In this document: positions 33,365 through 41,936 of the stretch, piece after piece | Layout: each line of letters opens with the position of its first letter | Numbering within the stretch: the first letter of the stretch is position 1 | NCBI RefSeq assembly: GCF_014203115.1 | Contig: NZ_JACHIJ010000011.1 | Location: forward strand, 18,850 to 82,849 | DNA: 64,000 nucleotides | From: Afipia massiliensis | Lineage (GTDB): Bacteria > Pseudomonadota > Alphaproteobacteria > Rhizobiales > Xanthobacteraceae | Direction of reading: 5' to 3' | The notes under the pieces: model-generated | The model's database searches: none | Seen by the model: only the letters and a program-made list of their open reading frames with translations | Told to the model about the DNA's origin: nothing | Position numbers and translations under genes: made by a program

Positions 33365-34624
33365 ATGCGCTGCATATTTGCTTGCGCCCTTCGCCCCTTC
33401 TGGAACCTGTTGCCAAAGCCCCCATGGGGCCGCGTCGACAGATCGACCAATCCTGAGCCGGAGTATTCCCACCGTGATGTCGCGGTCGTTGCTGCGCTGG
33501 CGCTTGCGCCTGCAATCGGCCTCGGCATCGCACGTTTCGCCTATGCGTTGGTCCTTCCCGACATGCGCGCCGATCTTCACTGGTCCTATGCGGATGCGGG
33601 TTGGATGAACACAACCAATGCCGCCGGCTATCTGCTTGGAGCCTTGGTCGCCGCACGGGCAATCGCGGCTGTGGGCGGATATCGCGTCATGGTCGCCGGC
33701 GCGTGGGTTTGCGTCGCGTCGCTTGTGCTCTGCGCCTTGTTCCGGCACACCGTTCCGCTTAATGCCGCCAGAGTGCTGGCTGGACTTGGCGGCGGCTTTG
33801 CCTTCGTGTCGGGCGGCGTGCTTGCTGCTGGTGTTGCGCAGCGCAACCCGGAGCGTGCCGCCTTCCTGCTCGGCCTGTTCTATGCCGGACCCGGCCTTGG
33901 CATCCTGCTATCGGGCGTCGCCGTTCCCTTCACCCTGGAACGCTTCGGGTCGGGATCGTGGGGCATGGCATGGGCAGCGCTCGCCATTCTCTCCTTGCCT
34001 CTCGCTTTCGGCCTCCATCTGGCGCGGGCCGAAAGCGCGACGGCTCCACCATCTGCGCAAACGAGTCCGCGCTACGGAAACATGCGCTGGCTGCTTTGCG
34101 GCTACCTGTTCTTCGGGGCGGGTTATATCGCCTACATGACCTTCATGATCGCTTGGGTGCAGGGCAGCGGCGGCGGAGTCAGTTTCCAGGCTCTATTTTG
34201 GGCGGTCATCGGACTTGCGACGATGGCCTCACCGTGGCTGTGGACCGCGATCCTCAAGCGGCTCCTGCACGGGCACGCCTGTGCTGTCCTGACCGGCATC
34301 GCCGCCTTCGGCGTCATGCTGCCGCTTATGTCAAATACGATGCCTATGTTGCTCGCATCGGCAGCGTTATTCGGCAGCGCATTTTTCGCGGTGGTGGCTG
34401 CGACGACTGCCTTCGTGCGGCGCAACCTTCCGCAAGCTGAATGGGCATCTAGCATCGGAACTCTCACCGTCGTCTTCGGGATCGGCCAGATGCTCGGGCC
34501 GGTCGCTATCGGCTTGGTCAACGATGTGATGCAGAATCTCTCGGGCGGACTATGGGCTTCTGTGCTGCTTCTGTTCATCGCCGCGATGCTCGACGCATTG
34601 CAGCGGGATCGTGGCGCAACATGA
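33365..34624 (+). CDS. YbfB/YjiJ-type MFS transporter
   Basis: About 419 aa with some 12 hydrophobic helices. The first, 'VAALALAPAIGLGIARFAYALVLPDMR', and 'TNAAGYLLGALVAARAI' are the signature of YbfB/YjiJ transporters, a largely uncharacterised MFS family. The substrate is unknown. The start is uncertain: ATG at 33365 has GGAG two bases before, and the frame is open back to 33275, while the first helix begins near 33485. A LysR stub faces it. Confidence 0.8.
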   Translation: MRCIFACALRPFWNLLPKPPWGRVDRSTNPEPEYSHRDVAVVAALALAPAIGLGIARFAYALVLPDMRADLHWSYADAGWMNTTNAAGYLLGALVAARAIAAVGGYRVMVAGAWVCVASLVLCALFRHTVPLNAARVLAGLGGGFAFVSGGVLAAGVAQRNPERAAFLLGLFYAGPGLGILLSGVAVPFTLERFGSGSWGMAWAALAILSLPLAFGLHLARAESATAPPSAQTSPRYGNMRWLLCGYLFFGAGYIAYMTFMIAWVQGSGGGVSFQALFWAVIGLATMASPWLWTAILKRLLHGHACAVLTGIAAFGVMLPLMSNTMPMLLASAALFGSAFFAVVAATTAFVRRNLPQAEWASSIGTLTVVFGIGQMLGPVAIGLVNDVMQNLSGGLWASVLLLFIAAMLDALQRDRGAT

Positions 34625-35127
34625 AAGGATGTCCGGGCAAGAATTCCGAGATAGAGCGACACCGGCAGGTCGCGCGGTTGGGAACCCGCAGGTGTGAACG
34701 CGATCATTCATCGTCAGGGTATGCCGCGGCTCACAAGAAGTCCCTCGTTCGGCCAGGCGAATTATTTAAGTCTCTGCAGACAACCCGGCAACTCGGCTGC
34801 GCGATCGATGACGCGGCGATTTCGGTACCCAGGATGACGTCCCGCGTCACGGATGATCGGTTGCCGGTCATCGGCAGGATCGTGCGGGTGTCGCATCTGA
34901 ACTAACTATTGCGCTAGGAAGCACCATTTCGACAATCCAAGGCGAGAAATAAATTTTAGGTCGAGAATACATCCAGTCGCCAACCGAATGGAGGAAGAGA
35001 AAGCTTATCAGCTAGATTGACACTTCGAGGGCCAGTTTGTTTGTGCGGCGTATGCATCGGTTTGCTCGCGTTCTGGACATCCTGATTCAATCCGAGTAGA
35101 CGGCACCCTCAATTCAGAGGAACATTC
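34625..35127. other. Gap before HU copy 2
   Basis: An open frame 34621-34905 overlaps the MFS stop but has no known motif. GCTTATCAG at about 35003 is a single arm of the repeat family seen in arrays A-C. No other feature is supported. Confidence 0.35.
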
Positions 35128-35424
35128 ATGGCCAAGATGACAAAGAACCAGTTGATCGATGCTATTGCCGAGGCCACCCAGATTTCTAAGGGTGATGTAA
35201 AGTCCGTGATCGAGCAAATGGCAACAGTGGGCTACAAGGAACTGAATGAATCTGGCGAGTTCGTTATCCCCGGATTTGTCAAGATGTCGGTTGTGAACAA
35301 GCCTGCTACGGAAGCCCGCAGTGGCATAAATCCTTTCACAAAGGAGCCAATGGAGTTCGCGGCCAAGCCTGCTAGCAAGTCGGTTAAAGCGTCGCCGCTG
35401 AAGGTGGCGAAGGATGCGGTCTAG
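35128..35424 (+). CDS. HU-like DNA-binding protein, copy 2
   Basis: A 98-aa HU-fold protein differing at only a few residues from 25113-25409 (e.g. A for T at residue 12, K for R at 21, I for V in 'FVIPGFV'). DNA arm 'KMSVVNKPATEARSGINPFTKE' and tail are the same. The nucleotide sequences differ at many third positions, so the split is old and the protein is under constraint. AGAGGAAC lies before the ATG. The repeat array B starts two bases after its stop. Confidence 0.92.
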   Translation: MAKMTKNQLIDAIAEATQISKGDVKSVIEQMATVGYKELNESGEFVIPGFVKMSVVNKPATEARSGINPFTKEPMEFAAKPASKSVKASPLKVAKDAV

Positions 35425-35425
35425 C

Positions 35426-35528
35426 CTGATAAGGAAATTACGAAATGGAGTCAGTTAGCTGACTGATAAGAAAGATGAGAAATGGAGTCAGTTGGCTAAT
35501 TGATAAGCAGAAGGCGAAAATTCATCAG
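35426..35528 (+). repeat. Tandem 37-bp units, array B
   Basis: Units begin with CTGATAAG or TTGATAAG at 35426, 35463 and 35500, exactly 37 bp apart. Each full unit has a variable stretch of about 8 bases, then GAAATGGAGTCAGTT and a GCTRA end. The array closes with TTCATCAG, a decayed inverted arm. It abuts the HU gene stop, so it lies in that gene's 3' region. Confidence 0.88.
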
Positions 35529-35744
35529 TCGTTTTTCGCCGGTTCCTCGCATAATGACGCGTTATGGATTCAGGTTAAATCGGCCTCGGGATGGGTAGGC
35601 TTTAGCAAGATATTCAGATTGGACCGTGCCTCTACAGCATCATACCGCTAAAAACCCTTGAAATAGCTGTCATATTGCGGACTATAGCGCTTTACGCATG
35701 GCCTGATAATCTTGTTTGTTTTTGCAGAGGAAGCGCCTGTCAGC

Positions 35745-36374
35745 ATGAAGCGGAAGACCGTGGCTAAAAAGGTCCAGGCGCGTCGTACGCGAGAGGAACG
35801 TTCCGAGGAAACGCGCAATAAGCTAATTCAGGCAGGCGCGCGAACGGTCGGGCGTTATGGTTATGAAGGAGCTTCGATTGCACGCATTACGGCTCGTGCG
35901 AAGGTCGCGCTGGGAACATTCTACCGGCATTTTAAATCGCGTCAGGAGTTCTTCGATCAATTGCTGCCCGCCATGGGGCATACATTGATGTCCTTCGTGC
36001 AGGAGAGGGTTGATCGCGATGTGGTTGGCTCGGCGCGAGAAGAACAACGCCTTCGCGCCTACTTCGAATTTCTCGATGAGTACCCGTGGTACCATCGCCT
36101 GCTGAATGAATCAGAGGTAATGGCGCCGAAGGCCCACGCTGTCTACTTCGATCTGATGACCTCCGGTTTGGTGCGCAGCTTCCAGCGTAGCCAGAAGCGC
36201 GGCGAGTTGCGGGCGTTCAGAAGTGATGAGCTGGAAACAGTCGCCTATATCGTCATGGCATCGCGTGTCTACCTCGCGCAGCAATACGCAAAATCGAACG
36301 GAGTCGTTCAAGAACCTCCGCCGGAGGTTCTTGCGACTTACAGCAAGTTCATTCAACGCGCGCTTTTCGATTAA
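35745..36374 (+). CDS. TetR-family transcriptional regulator
   Basis: A 209-aa regulator. The N-terminal domain 'RTREERSEETRNKLIQAGARTVGRYGYEGASI' with 'ARITARAKVALGTFYRHFKSRQ' is a standard TetR helix-turn-helix, and the rest is a ligand-binding helical domain. The likely start is the ATG at 35745 before 'KRKTVAKK'; the frame extends to 35712. It faces the epoxide hydrolase gene tail-to-tail and probably regulates the catabolic cluster, where a TetR-size palindrome sits at 39462-39478. Confidence 0.88.
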   Translation: MKRKTVAKKVQARRTREERSEETRNKLIQAGARTVGRYGYEGASIARITARAKVALGTFYRHFKSRQEFFDQLLPAMGHTLMSFVQERVDRDVVGSAREEQRLRAYFEFLDEYPWYHRLLNESEVMAPKAHAVYFDLMTSGLVRSFQRSQKRGELRAFRSDELETVAYIVMASRVYLAQQYAKSNGVVQEPPPEVLATYSKFIQRALFD

Positions 36375-36383
36375 CCGTCTCTA

Positions 36384-37559
36384 CTATCGGTAGTTTCTAA
36401 AGAACTTCTGCATGTCTCCGACGAGGTCGTCTCCCCGTTCATAGGCGATAAAATGCCCTCCCGACGCTAGGTCAGAGCGGTGAGCGAGATTATAAGTCCG
36501 TTTCACCCATGCGTCTGGCGGTGGTGGAAATAGGTCATGTGGGCATGCCATAAACCCTGTGGGTACAGTGACTTTCTCATTCCGTCCCAGTCCCATGCCG
36601 CCTTCGAGCCGTGCTGCCGTATAAAGCCAAGTCGATGTGTGAATGGATTGAGTGACCCAATAGATCATGACGTTTGTGATGAGCTGATCAAGTGTGAACG
36701 GCGGAATGTCATTCGGGCTCTCGCTCCATCCATGAAATTTTTCGATGATCCATGCGGCAAGTCCAACTGGTGAATCGGCCAGGCCGAACGCAAGGGTTTG
36801 CGGTTTCGTGCCTTGAATGGCCTGATAGCCGCTCTCGCGCCGCAAGCGGTCGCGCGCCTTTGCGAGCCATTCGACCTCATCGGTGATGAAAGGCGCGCTG
36901 CCATCCCCGGTGTAAGGTCGCAGTCCCATGATATTGATATGAAGCGCCTTCAGGTGATGGGCAAAGTCGACGCCCAACCATGATGCAATCAGGCTTCCCC
37001 AGTCGCCGCCTTGCGCGACGTAGTTCGGATATCCGAGTACCTTACTCATCAGCTTGTCCCAAAGTGGCGCGATGTCGCGTGTCGTGATGGGACGCGAGGG
37101 TGGTGACGACCAGCCGTAGCCAGGAATACTGGGAACGATGACGTCGAACGCATCGTCGATGTTACCGCCGAATTTCTCCGGATGAGCAAGCTGTTCGATG
37201 ACGTTGTCGAATTCAACGAACGAGCCGGGCCAGCCGTGAGTGAGGATCAGTGGGAGCGGATTGGTCCCGCTGCCGCGAACATGAATGAAGTGGATGTCGT
37301 AGCCGTCGATGTTGACCATGTATTGGGGAAACTGATTGAGGCGCTGTTCGGTGGCTCGCCAATCGTATTTTTCAAGCCAATGCGACACTAGCCGCTCCAC
37401 GAACGGCTTATCGGTACCATAGCGCCAGCCGGCGTCCGCCGACGTGCGTGGGTAACGGGTCCTCTTCAGGCGGGTTCGGAGATCTTCGAGATCGGCGTCA
37501 GGTACTGCGATTGAGAACGGTCTGATTGCGGAAGATGCTTTGGTTGCTGGTGTGCTCAT
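36384..37559 (-). CDS. Epoxide hydrolase (microsomal-type, alpha/beta-hydrolase fold)
   Basis: A 391-aa enzyme hydrolysing epoxides to diols. The N-terminal EHN lid ('IRPFSIAVPDADLEDLRTRLKRTRYP') is typical. 'LILTHGWPGSFVEFDNVIEQL' gives the oxyanion HGWPGS motif, 'YVAQGGDWGSLIASWLG' the nucleophile Asp, and 'ASGGHFIAYERGDDL' the catalytic His. No signal peptide is seen, so it is cytoplasmic. It is first in a minus-strand set with a crotonase and an oxidoreductase (21-bp gap), so the pathway probably begins with or passes through an epoxide. Confidence 0.92.
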   Translation of the reverse strand: MSTPATKASSAIRPFSIAVPDADLEDLRTRLKRTRYPRTSADAGWRYGTDKPFVERLVSHWLEKYDWRATEQRLNQFPQYMVNIDGYDIHFIHVRGSGTNPLPLILTHGWPGSFVEFDNVIEQLAHPEKFGGNIDDAFDVIVPSIPGYGWSSPPSRPITTRDIAPLWDKLMSKVLGYPNYVAQGGDWGSLIASWLGVDFAHHLKALHINIMGLRPYTGDGSAPFITDEVEWLAKARDRLRRESGYQAIQGTKPQTLAFGLADSPVGLAAWIIEKFHGWSESPNDIPPFTLDQLITNVMIYWVTQSIHTSTWLYTAARLEGGMGLGRNEKVTVPTGFMACPHDLFPPPPDAWVKRTYNLAHRSDLASGGHFIAYERGDDLVGDMQKFFRNYR

Positions 37560-37580
37560 GACAGGCTCGCTTCTGTAGGA

Positions 37581-38381
37581 TCAGGTACCGGTGAACTGAG
37601 GAGTGCGCTTTTCGCGAAAGGCGGAGATGCCTTCGCGCAAGTCGTTGGACAGAGCGTGGAGCGCCCATTCCAACTGCTCCATGCGGAGGCCAGCGGCCTT
37701 GGGCTGTTCGGGTGTTTGCAAGAGAAGCGACTTCATGCGACGCAATCCCGCCGGGCTGCGAAGCGCAAGCCGGTCGGCGAGCTTTCCGGCCTCCGTCTCT
37801 ACTGCGCTGTCGTTGACGACAGCGGTAACAAGGCCAGCGAGCTTCATGTCTGCAGCGGCGTATGAATCGCCCGTGAACATCATTTCTCGGGCGCGCATCG
37901 GACCGACCTTGCGCGGCAATCGCACGGAGCTCCCGCCGCCGGGCAGCAATCCGTAGTTTGCATGCGCGTCGCCAAAACGTGCACTCTCGCCTGCGATTAC
38001 CAGATCGCAAGCGAGCACGATTTCAAGCCCGCCGGCCATCGCCCAACCGCTAACCGCAGCGATGACGGGCAGGGGAAATTCTTCCAGCCGGCAAAGGAAC
38101 GTGTTGAGGCGATCGACAAAGGAGTTGGGTCCGCTTTCGTATCCGGCCCCATCCGAACGCAATTGCAGTTCCTTTAGATCGGCACCGGCCGAGAATGCCC
38201 GCTCGGTTCCTGCTACGACCACGGCGCAGAGCATCCTATCCTGCTCCAATTCGGCTAGGATCTGCTCGAACGTGTTGATCATTTGGATAGTCAAAGCATT
38301 CAGCGATTTCGGCTTGTTCAAGCGGATCCACACGGTTTTGCCTCGTCGCTCCCATGCAATCGCGGGGTCAAGGCCGGTCAT
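37581..38381 (-). CDS. Crotonase-fold protein, enoyl-CoA hydratase-like
   Basis: A 266-aa member of the enoyl-CoA hydratase superfamily. The oxyanion-hole loops are 'FSAGADLKELQLR' and 'GWAMAGGLEIVLACDLVIAGE'. The Glu that matches Glu144 of rat enoyl-CoA hydratase is kept (GGLE), but the second catalytic Glu (Glu164) is replaced by His ('GDAHANYGLLPGG'). It may therefore be an isomerase, hydrolase or lyase rather than a simple hydratase. It overlaps the quinone oxidoreductase by four bases. Confidence 0.85.
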   Translation of the reverse strand: MTGLDPAIAWERRGKTVWIRLNKPKSLNALTIQMINTFEQILAELEQDRMLCAVVVAGTERAFSAGADLKELQLRSDGAGYESGPNSFVDRLNTFLCRLEEFPLPVIAAVSGWAMAGGLEIVLACDLVIAGESARFGDAHANYGLLPGGGSSVRLPRKVGPMRAREMMFTGDSYAAADMKLAGLVTAVVNDSAVETEAGKLADRLALRSPAGLRRMKSLLLQTPEQPKAAGLRMEQLEWALHALSNDLREGISAFREKRTPQFTGT

Positions 38382-39397
38382 GACAATCTCCCGAATTCCA
38401 TGCAGATTTTTCCGAAATGCGAGCCCTCGGCAATGGCGGCGATCACGCGCGGGGCTTCTTCCATCTGTTTCCCGGCTATAGAAAACGTTGGTTCGATTCG
38501 ATGAACCTCAATCGCGCGCATCATGTCTTCAAATGAGCGGAGCGAACCGGCCGTGACACCCAGCAGACGTATTGCCCGCGTTACGACCTGACCAAGCGCA
38601 AGCGTCGGGGAGGGGCCCGCAAGGACACCAATAACGCTGAGCGTTCCACCTGCTTTGACGGCCTTTACCGACTGGTCGAGGTCCCCGGCGAGCTCAACCA
38701 CATGGTCGATGCCCGTCGGTCCGGCGATCTCGCGCGCCCGTTTTTGCCAGTCGGGAAACGTCCTGTAGTTGATAGTTTCATCCGCGCCGATGGCCGAGGC
38801 GCGCTTGAGCTTGTCATCGCTCGATGATGTCACGATCACTCGCGCTCCAAACAATTTTGCAAACTGCAGCGCGAACAGCGATACACCGCCGGTACCCTGG
38901 GTGAGCACAGTATCGCCCGGCTTTACGCCTCCATCTGCGATCGCGCTCCAGGCGGTTAGGGCGGCGCATGGTAGGGACGCTGCGGCGGCGGCACTCAAAT
39001 GGGGAGCGGCCTTCACCACTCCCAGTTCAGGTAGCAGCATGAACTGTTGCAGTACGCCTTCATGATATCCGCCCAGCATTCCCGCCCAGACGTTCTCGTG
39101 AAACGGGCCAGCGAACCAGTTCTGCGCGAAATTCGGGCAAACCATGTCGCCAATCTTCACCCGGGTGACGCTTTTTCCCGTGGCAACCACTTTTCCTGCG
39201 CCATCGGAAACGGGAATCATCGGAAGCTGTCCACCCTTCCGCCCGTACCCACCGCGAACCATCACCACATCGCGGTAGTTGATCGATGCGGCCTGCATTT
39301 CGACGATTACGTCGAACTCGCCGGGGATGGGATCTGGCCGAGCACCGGTTCGCAGGTTCTCTAGTCCCCAAGCGTCACGAATTTCCATAACCTTCAT
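38378..39397 (-). CDS. Zinc-independent MDR/quinone-oxidoreductase family protein
   Basis: A 339-aa medium-chain reductase. 'MQAASINYRDVVMVRGGYGR' and 'VLTQGTGGVSLFALQFAKLFGARVIVTSS' (Rossmann NADPH site) are standard for quinone oxidoreductase-like enzymes, and no structural-zinc Cys cluster is seen. It reduces C=C or quinone bonds; the substrate is unknown. The ATG at 39397 follows AGGAC, and the longer frame to 39751 would run over the promoter. It is divergent from the acyl-CoA dehydrogenase across 142 bp and overlaps the crotonase by four bases. Confidence 0.88.
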   Translation of the reverse strand: MKVMEIRDAWGLENLRTGARPDPIPGEFDVIVEMQAASINYRDVVMVRGGYGRKGGQLPMIPVSDGAGKVVATGKSVTRVKIGDMVCPNFAQNWFAGPFHENVWAGMLGGYHEGVLQQFMLLPELGVVKAAPHLSAAAAASLPCAALTAWSAIADGGVKPGDTVLTQGTGGVSLFALQFAKLFGARVIVTSSSDDKLKRASAIGADETINYRTFPDWQKRAREIAGPTGIDHVVELAGDLDQSVKAVKAGGTLSVIGVLAGPSPTLALGQVVTRAIRLLGVTAGSLRSFEDMMRAIEVHRIEPTFSIAGKQMEEAPRVIAAIAEGSHFGKICMEFGRLS

Positions 39398-39461
39398 TTT
39401 TGCCTGTCCTGCAATGGTTTCTGCGCCGCGACACCGCCATTGTCGCGTTGCTACAAAGTAG

Positions 39462-39478
39462 AATAGTGAATCATTATT
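39462..39478. promoter_or_regulatory. TetR-operator-like palindrome in the divergent promoter
   Basis: AATAGTGA and TCATTATT flank a central A; the arms match at seven of eight positions. It lies midway between the divergent oxidoreductase and acyl-CoA dehydrogenase genes, so one TetR dimer could control both directions. Confidence 0.5.
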
Positions 39479-39539
39479 GCATTTTCCTATTGACTTGAAA
39501 AGCCGCCGGTTGTTCGATGGGACCTCCGACGAGGAAACA

Positions 39540-40679
39540 ATGCTTTTGAACGAACAACAGGCGGGCATCCGCGACATGGCGCGCGACTTTGCGCGCAACG
39601 AGATCACTCCGTTTGCTGCGCAGTGGGATCGCGATGAATCCGTTCCTTTGGAAACGCTAGTTAAGATGGGCAACCTCGGCCTGATGGGCGTTTGCGTTCC
39701 GGAACAATGGGGCGGCGCCGGAGCGGATTTCGTTTCGTATGTGAGCGCCATGGAGGCGATCGCCTACGGCGATGCGGGTGTCGCCAACATGATGGCGGCG
39801 ACCAATTCGCCCGTCGCAGCGGGCTTGTTGGCGTTCGGCAATGACGATCAGAAGGAGCGTTTCCTGCGTCCGCTCGCCAGCGGCGAGTGCGTGGGCGCGT
39901 TCCTGCTGAGTGAACCGCAAGCGGGTTCAGATGCCGCCAGCATATTGACGCGCGCCGAGAGGAAGGGCGGCAACTACATCCTCAACGGCACGAAGAATTT
40001 CATCACTGCGGGCGAAACCGCAGACATTGCAATGGTGATTGCCGTCACTGATGCTTCTGCGGGAAAGGCGGGGATTTCGTGTTTCATGACCCGGACGCGT
40101 CGCGATGGTTACATCGTAGCGCGCCGGGAAACGAAGCTCGGGCACCGCACGTGCGACACCTGCCAGATTGTGCTTGAGAACTTCGAAATCCCGGAGGCCG
40201 ACATGCTCGGCCGTCCCGGTGAAGGATTGAAAATTGCGTTATCGGCGCTGGATAGCGGGCGGGTGGGTGTCGCGGCTCAATCCGTCGGCGTTGCGCAGGC
40301 AGCGTTCGACGCAGCACTGCAATACGCGCAAGAACGCAAGACGTTTGGCAAGAAGATCGTTGACCACCAAGCCGTCGGCTTTCAGCTTGCCGAGATGGCA
40401 ACAAAAATCGAGGTCGCCAGGCAGATGTATCTGCACGCGGCATCTCTCAAGGATCTCGGGCTTCACTGTATCAAGGAAGCTTCGATGGCCAAACTGTTCG
40501 CGTCCGAGATGGTGGAGAGCGTGACCTCGGCAGCCGTGCAGATTCATGGCGGGTACGGATTTCTCAATGATTATCCCGTGGAAAAATTCTACCGCGATAT
40601 GCGGGTCTTCAAAATCTACGATGGCACGAGTGAAGTGCAGAAGATGCTTATCGTGCGTGAACTGCAGAAGAATAAATAG
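39540..40679 (+). CDS. Acyl-CoA dehydrogenase with Asp in place of the usual catalytic Glu
   Basis: A 379-aa FAD enzyme. N-domain 'EQQAGIRDMARDFARNEI', middle 'AFLLSEPQAGSDAAS' and 'GTKNFITAGETAD', C-domain 'ALDSGRVGVAAQSVGVAQAA' and 'QIHGGYGFLNDYPVEKFYRD' are all standard. The short-chain family has IYEGTSEIQ, with Glu as the base that removes the alpha proton. Here it reads IYDGTSEVQ, with Asp361 (codon at 40620-40622). An Asp may work more slowly or fit a bulky branched substrate. GAGG lies five bases before the ATG at 39540. Confidence 0.93.
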   Translation: MLLNEQQAGIRDMARDFARNEITPFAAQWDRDESVPLETLVKMGNLGLMGVCVPEQWGGAGADFVSYVSAMEAIAYGDAGVANMMAATNSPVAAGLLAFGNDDQKERFLRPLASGECVGAFLLSEPQAGSDAASILTRAERKGGNYILNGTKNFITAGETADIAMVIAVTDASAGKAGISCFMTRTRRDGYIVARRETKLGHRTCDTCQIVLENFEIPEADMLGRPGEGLKIALSALDSGRVGVAAQSVGVAQAAFDAALQYAQERKTFGKKIVDHQAVGFQLAEMATKIEVARQMYLHAASLKDLGLHCIKEASMAKLFASEMVESVTSAAVQIHGGYGFLNDYPVEKFYRDMRVFKIYDGTSEVQKMLIVRELQKNK

Positions 40680-40704
40680 GTATCGGCGTTCAACGGAGGA
40701 AACA

Positions 40705-41925
40705 ATGAAAGTCTCGCAATTCTGGCTCGTCGGATTAACGCTGCTTGTCTCAGGTTCAGCGCAGGCACAAGTCTCGGATGATGTCGTGAAAATCGGCGTC
40801 ATGAACGATCAATCCGGTGTTTACGAGGACATCACCGGAATGAAGGCGGTGGAAGCAGCCAAGATGGCGATCGAGGATTTCGGTCCAACAGTTCTTGGCA
40901 AGCGCATTGAAATCGTGGTTGCCAATCACCAGAACAAGACCGACATTGCGGGTGGTATCGCACGCAAATGGATCGATACCGAACAGGTCGATGCCATTGT
41001 CGACGTTACGGGGTCCGGCGTCGCGCTTGCGGTCAACGAAATCACTCGCGACAAAAGCCGCGTAATGATCGCGGCCAGCGCGGCAACGTCGGATCTTACA
41101 GGCAAGTCTTGCTCGCCAACGACAACCCAGTTCAGCTACGACACCTATGCGCTCGCCAAGAGCACTGGTATCGAGACCCTCAAGCAGGGTGGCGATACCT
41201 GGTTCTTCATAACCGCCGATTACGCATTCGGTCATGCGCTCGAGCGTGACACGTCCAGGTTCGTCGAACAGGGTGGCGGAAAAGTGCTCGGCGCGGTGCG
41301 TGCGCCGCTTGGAACGACCGATTACTCCTCCTTCTTGCTTCAGGCGCAGGCGTCGAAGGCGAAGATCATTGGTCTTGCCACCGCCGGCGGCGACACTATT
41401 ACGGTCATCAAGCAGGCTGCGGAGTTCGGGATTCAACGCAGCGGGCAGCGTCTCGGCGGTTTGCTCATCTATATCAATGACGTCGAAGCGCTTGGTCTTC
41501 AGACCGCACAGGGCCTTGTTCTCACGACTTCGTTCTATTGGGACCTCAACGATGAAACGCGGGCGTGGACCAAACGCTTTCTCGCGCGCACGGGCGGTAA
41601 GCGTCCTCCCAACATGCTTCAGGTCGGTCTGTATTCCGGCGTTCTGCAGTACCTGAAGGCGGTAAGGGCAGCAGGAACCGACGAAGCGAAGGCCGTTTCC
41701 CTGAAGATGCGCGAACTCCCTGTAAATGACTTCTACAACAAGGACATCACGATCCGGAAAGACGGGCGCGTGCTGCACGATATGTATCTCGTACAGGTGA
41801 AAACTCCGCAGGAATCCAAGGGGCCGTTTGATAATTATAAGGTTCTCAGCAAACTGGCCGGCAAGGATGCCTATCGTCCCGAAAGCGAAGGCAATTGTCC
41901 GCTCGTCACAAGTTCGGCCAAGTAA
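40705..41925 (+). CDS. LivK-like ABC-transporter substrate-binding protein (no permease genes nearby)
   Basis: A 406-aa periplasmic protein. Signal peptide 'MKVSQFWLVGLTLLVSGSAQAQ', then a type I periplasmic-binding fold: 'KIGVMNDQSGVYEDITGMKAVEAAKMAIED', 'IDTEQVDAIVDVTGSGVALAVNEI' and 'TTDYSSFLLQAQASKAKIIGLA'. Related proteins bind branched-chain amino acids or aromatic acids. GGAGG seven bases before the ATG is strong. The permease and ATPase genes are absent from the window, so it either uses a distant transporter or acts as a sensor. It sits within the catabolic operon. Confidence 0.9.
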   Translation: MKVSQFWLVGLTLLVSGSAQAQVSDDVVKIGVMNDQSGVYEDITGMKAVEAAKMAIEDFGPTVLGKRIEIVVANHQNKTDIAGGIARKWIDTEQVDAIVDVTGSGVALAVNEITRDKSRVMIAASAATSDLTGKSCSPTTTQFSYDTYALAKSTGIETLKQGGDTWFFITADYAFGHALERDTSRFVEQGGGKVLGAVRAPLGTTDYSSFLLQAQASKAKIIGLATAGGDTITVIKQAAEFGIQRSGQRLGGLLIYINDVEALGLQTAQGLVLTTSFYWDLNDETRAWTKRFLARTGGKRPPNMLQVGLYSGVLQYLKAVRAAGTDEAKAVSLKMRELPVNDFYNKDITIRKDGRVLHDMYLVQVKTPQESKGPFDNYKVLSKLAGKDAYRPESEGNCPLVTSSAK

Positions 41926-41936
41926 GCGAGTTGAAT

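Noticed and set aside
34621..34905. 94-codon frame overlapping the MFS stop by ATGA
   Set aside because: The overlap looks operon-like, but the product has no known motif and a random-like composition.
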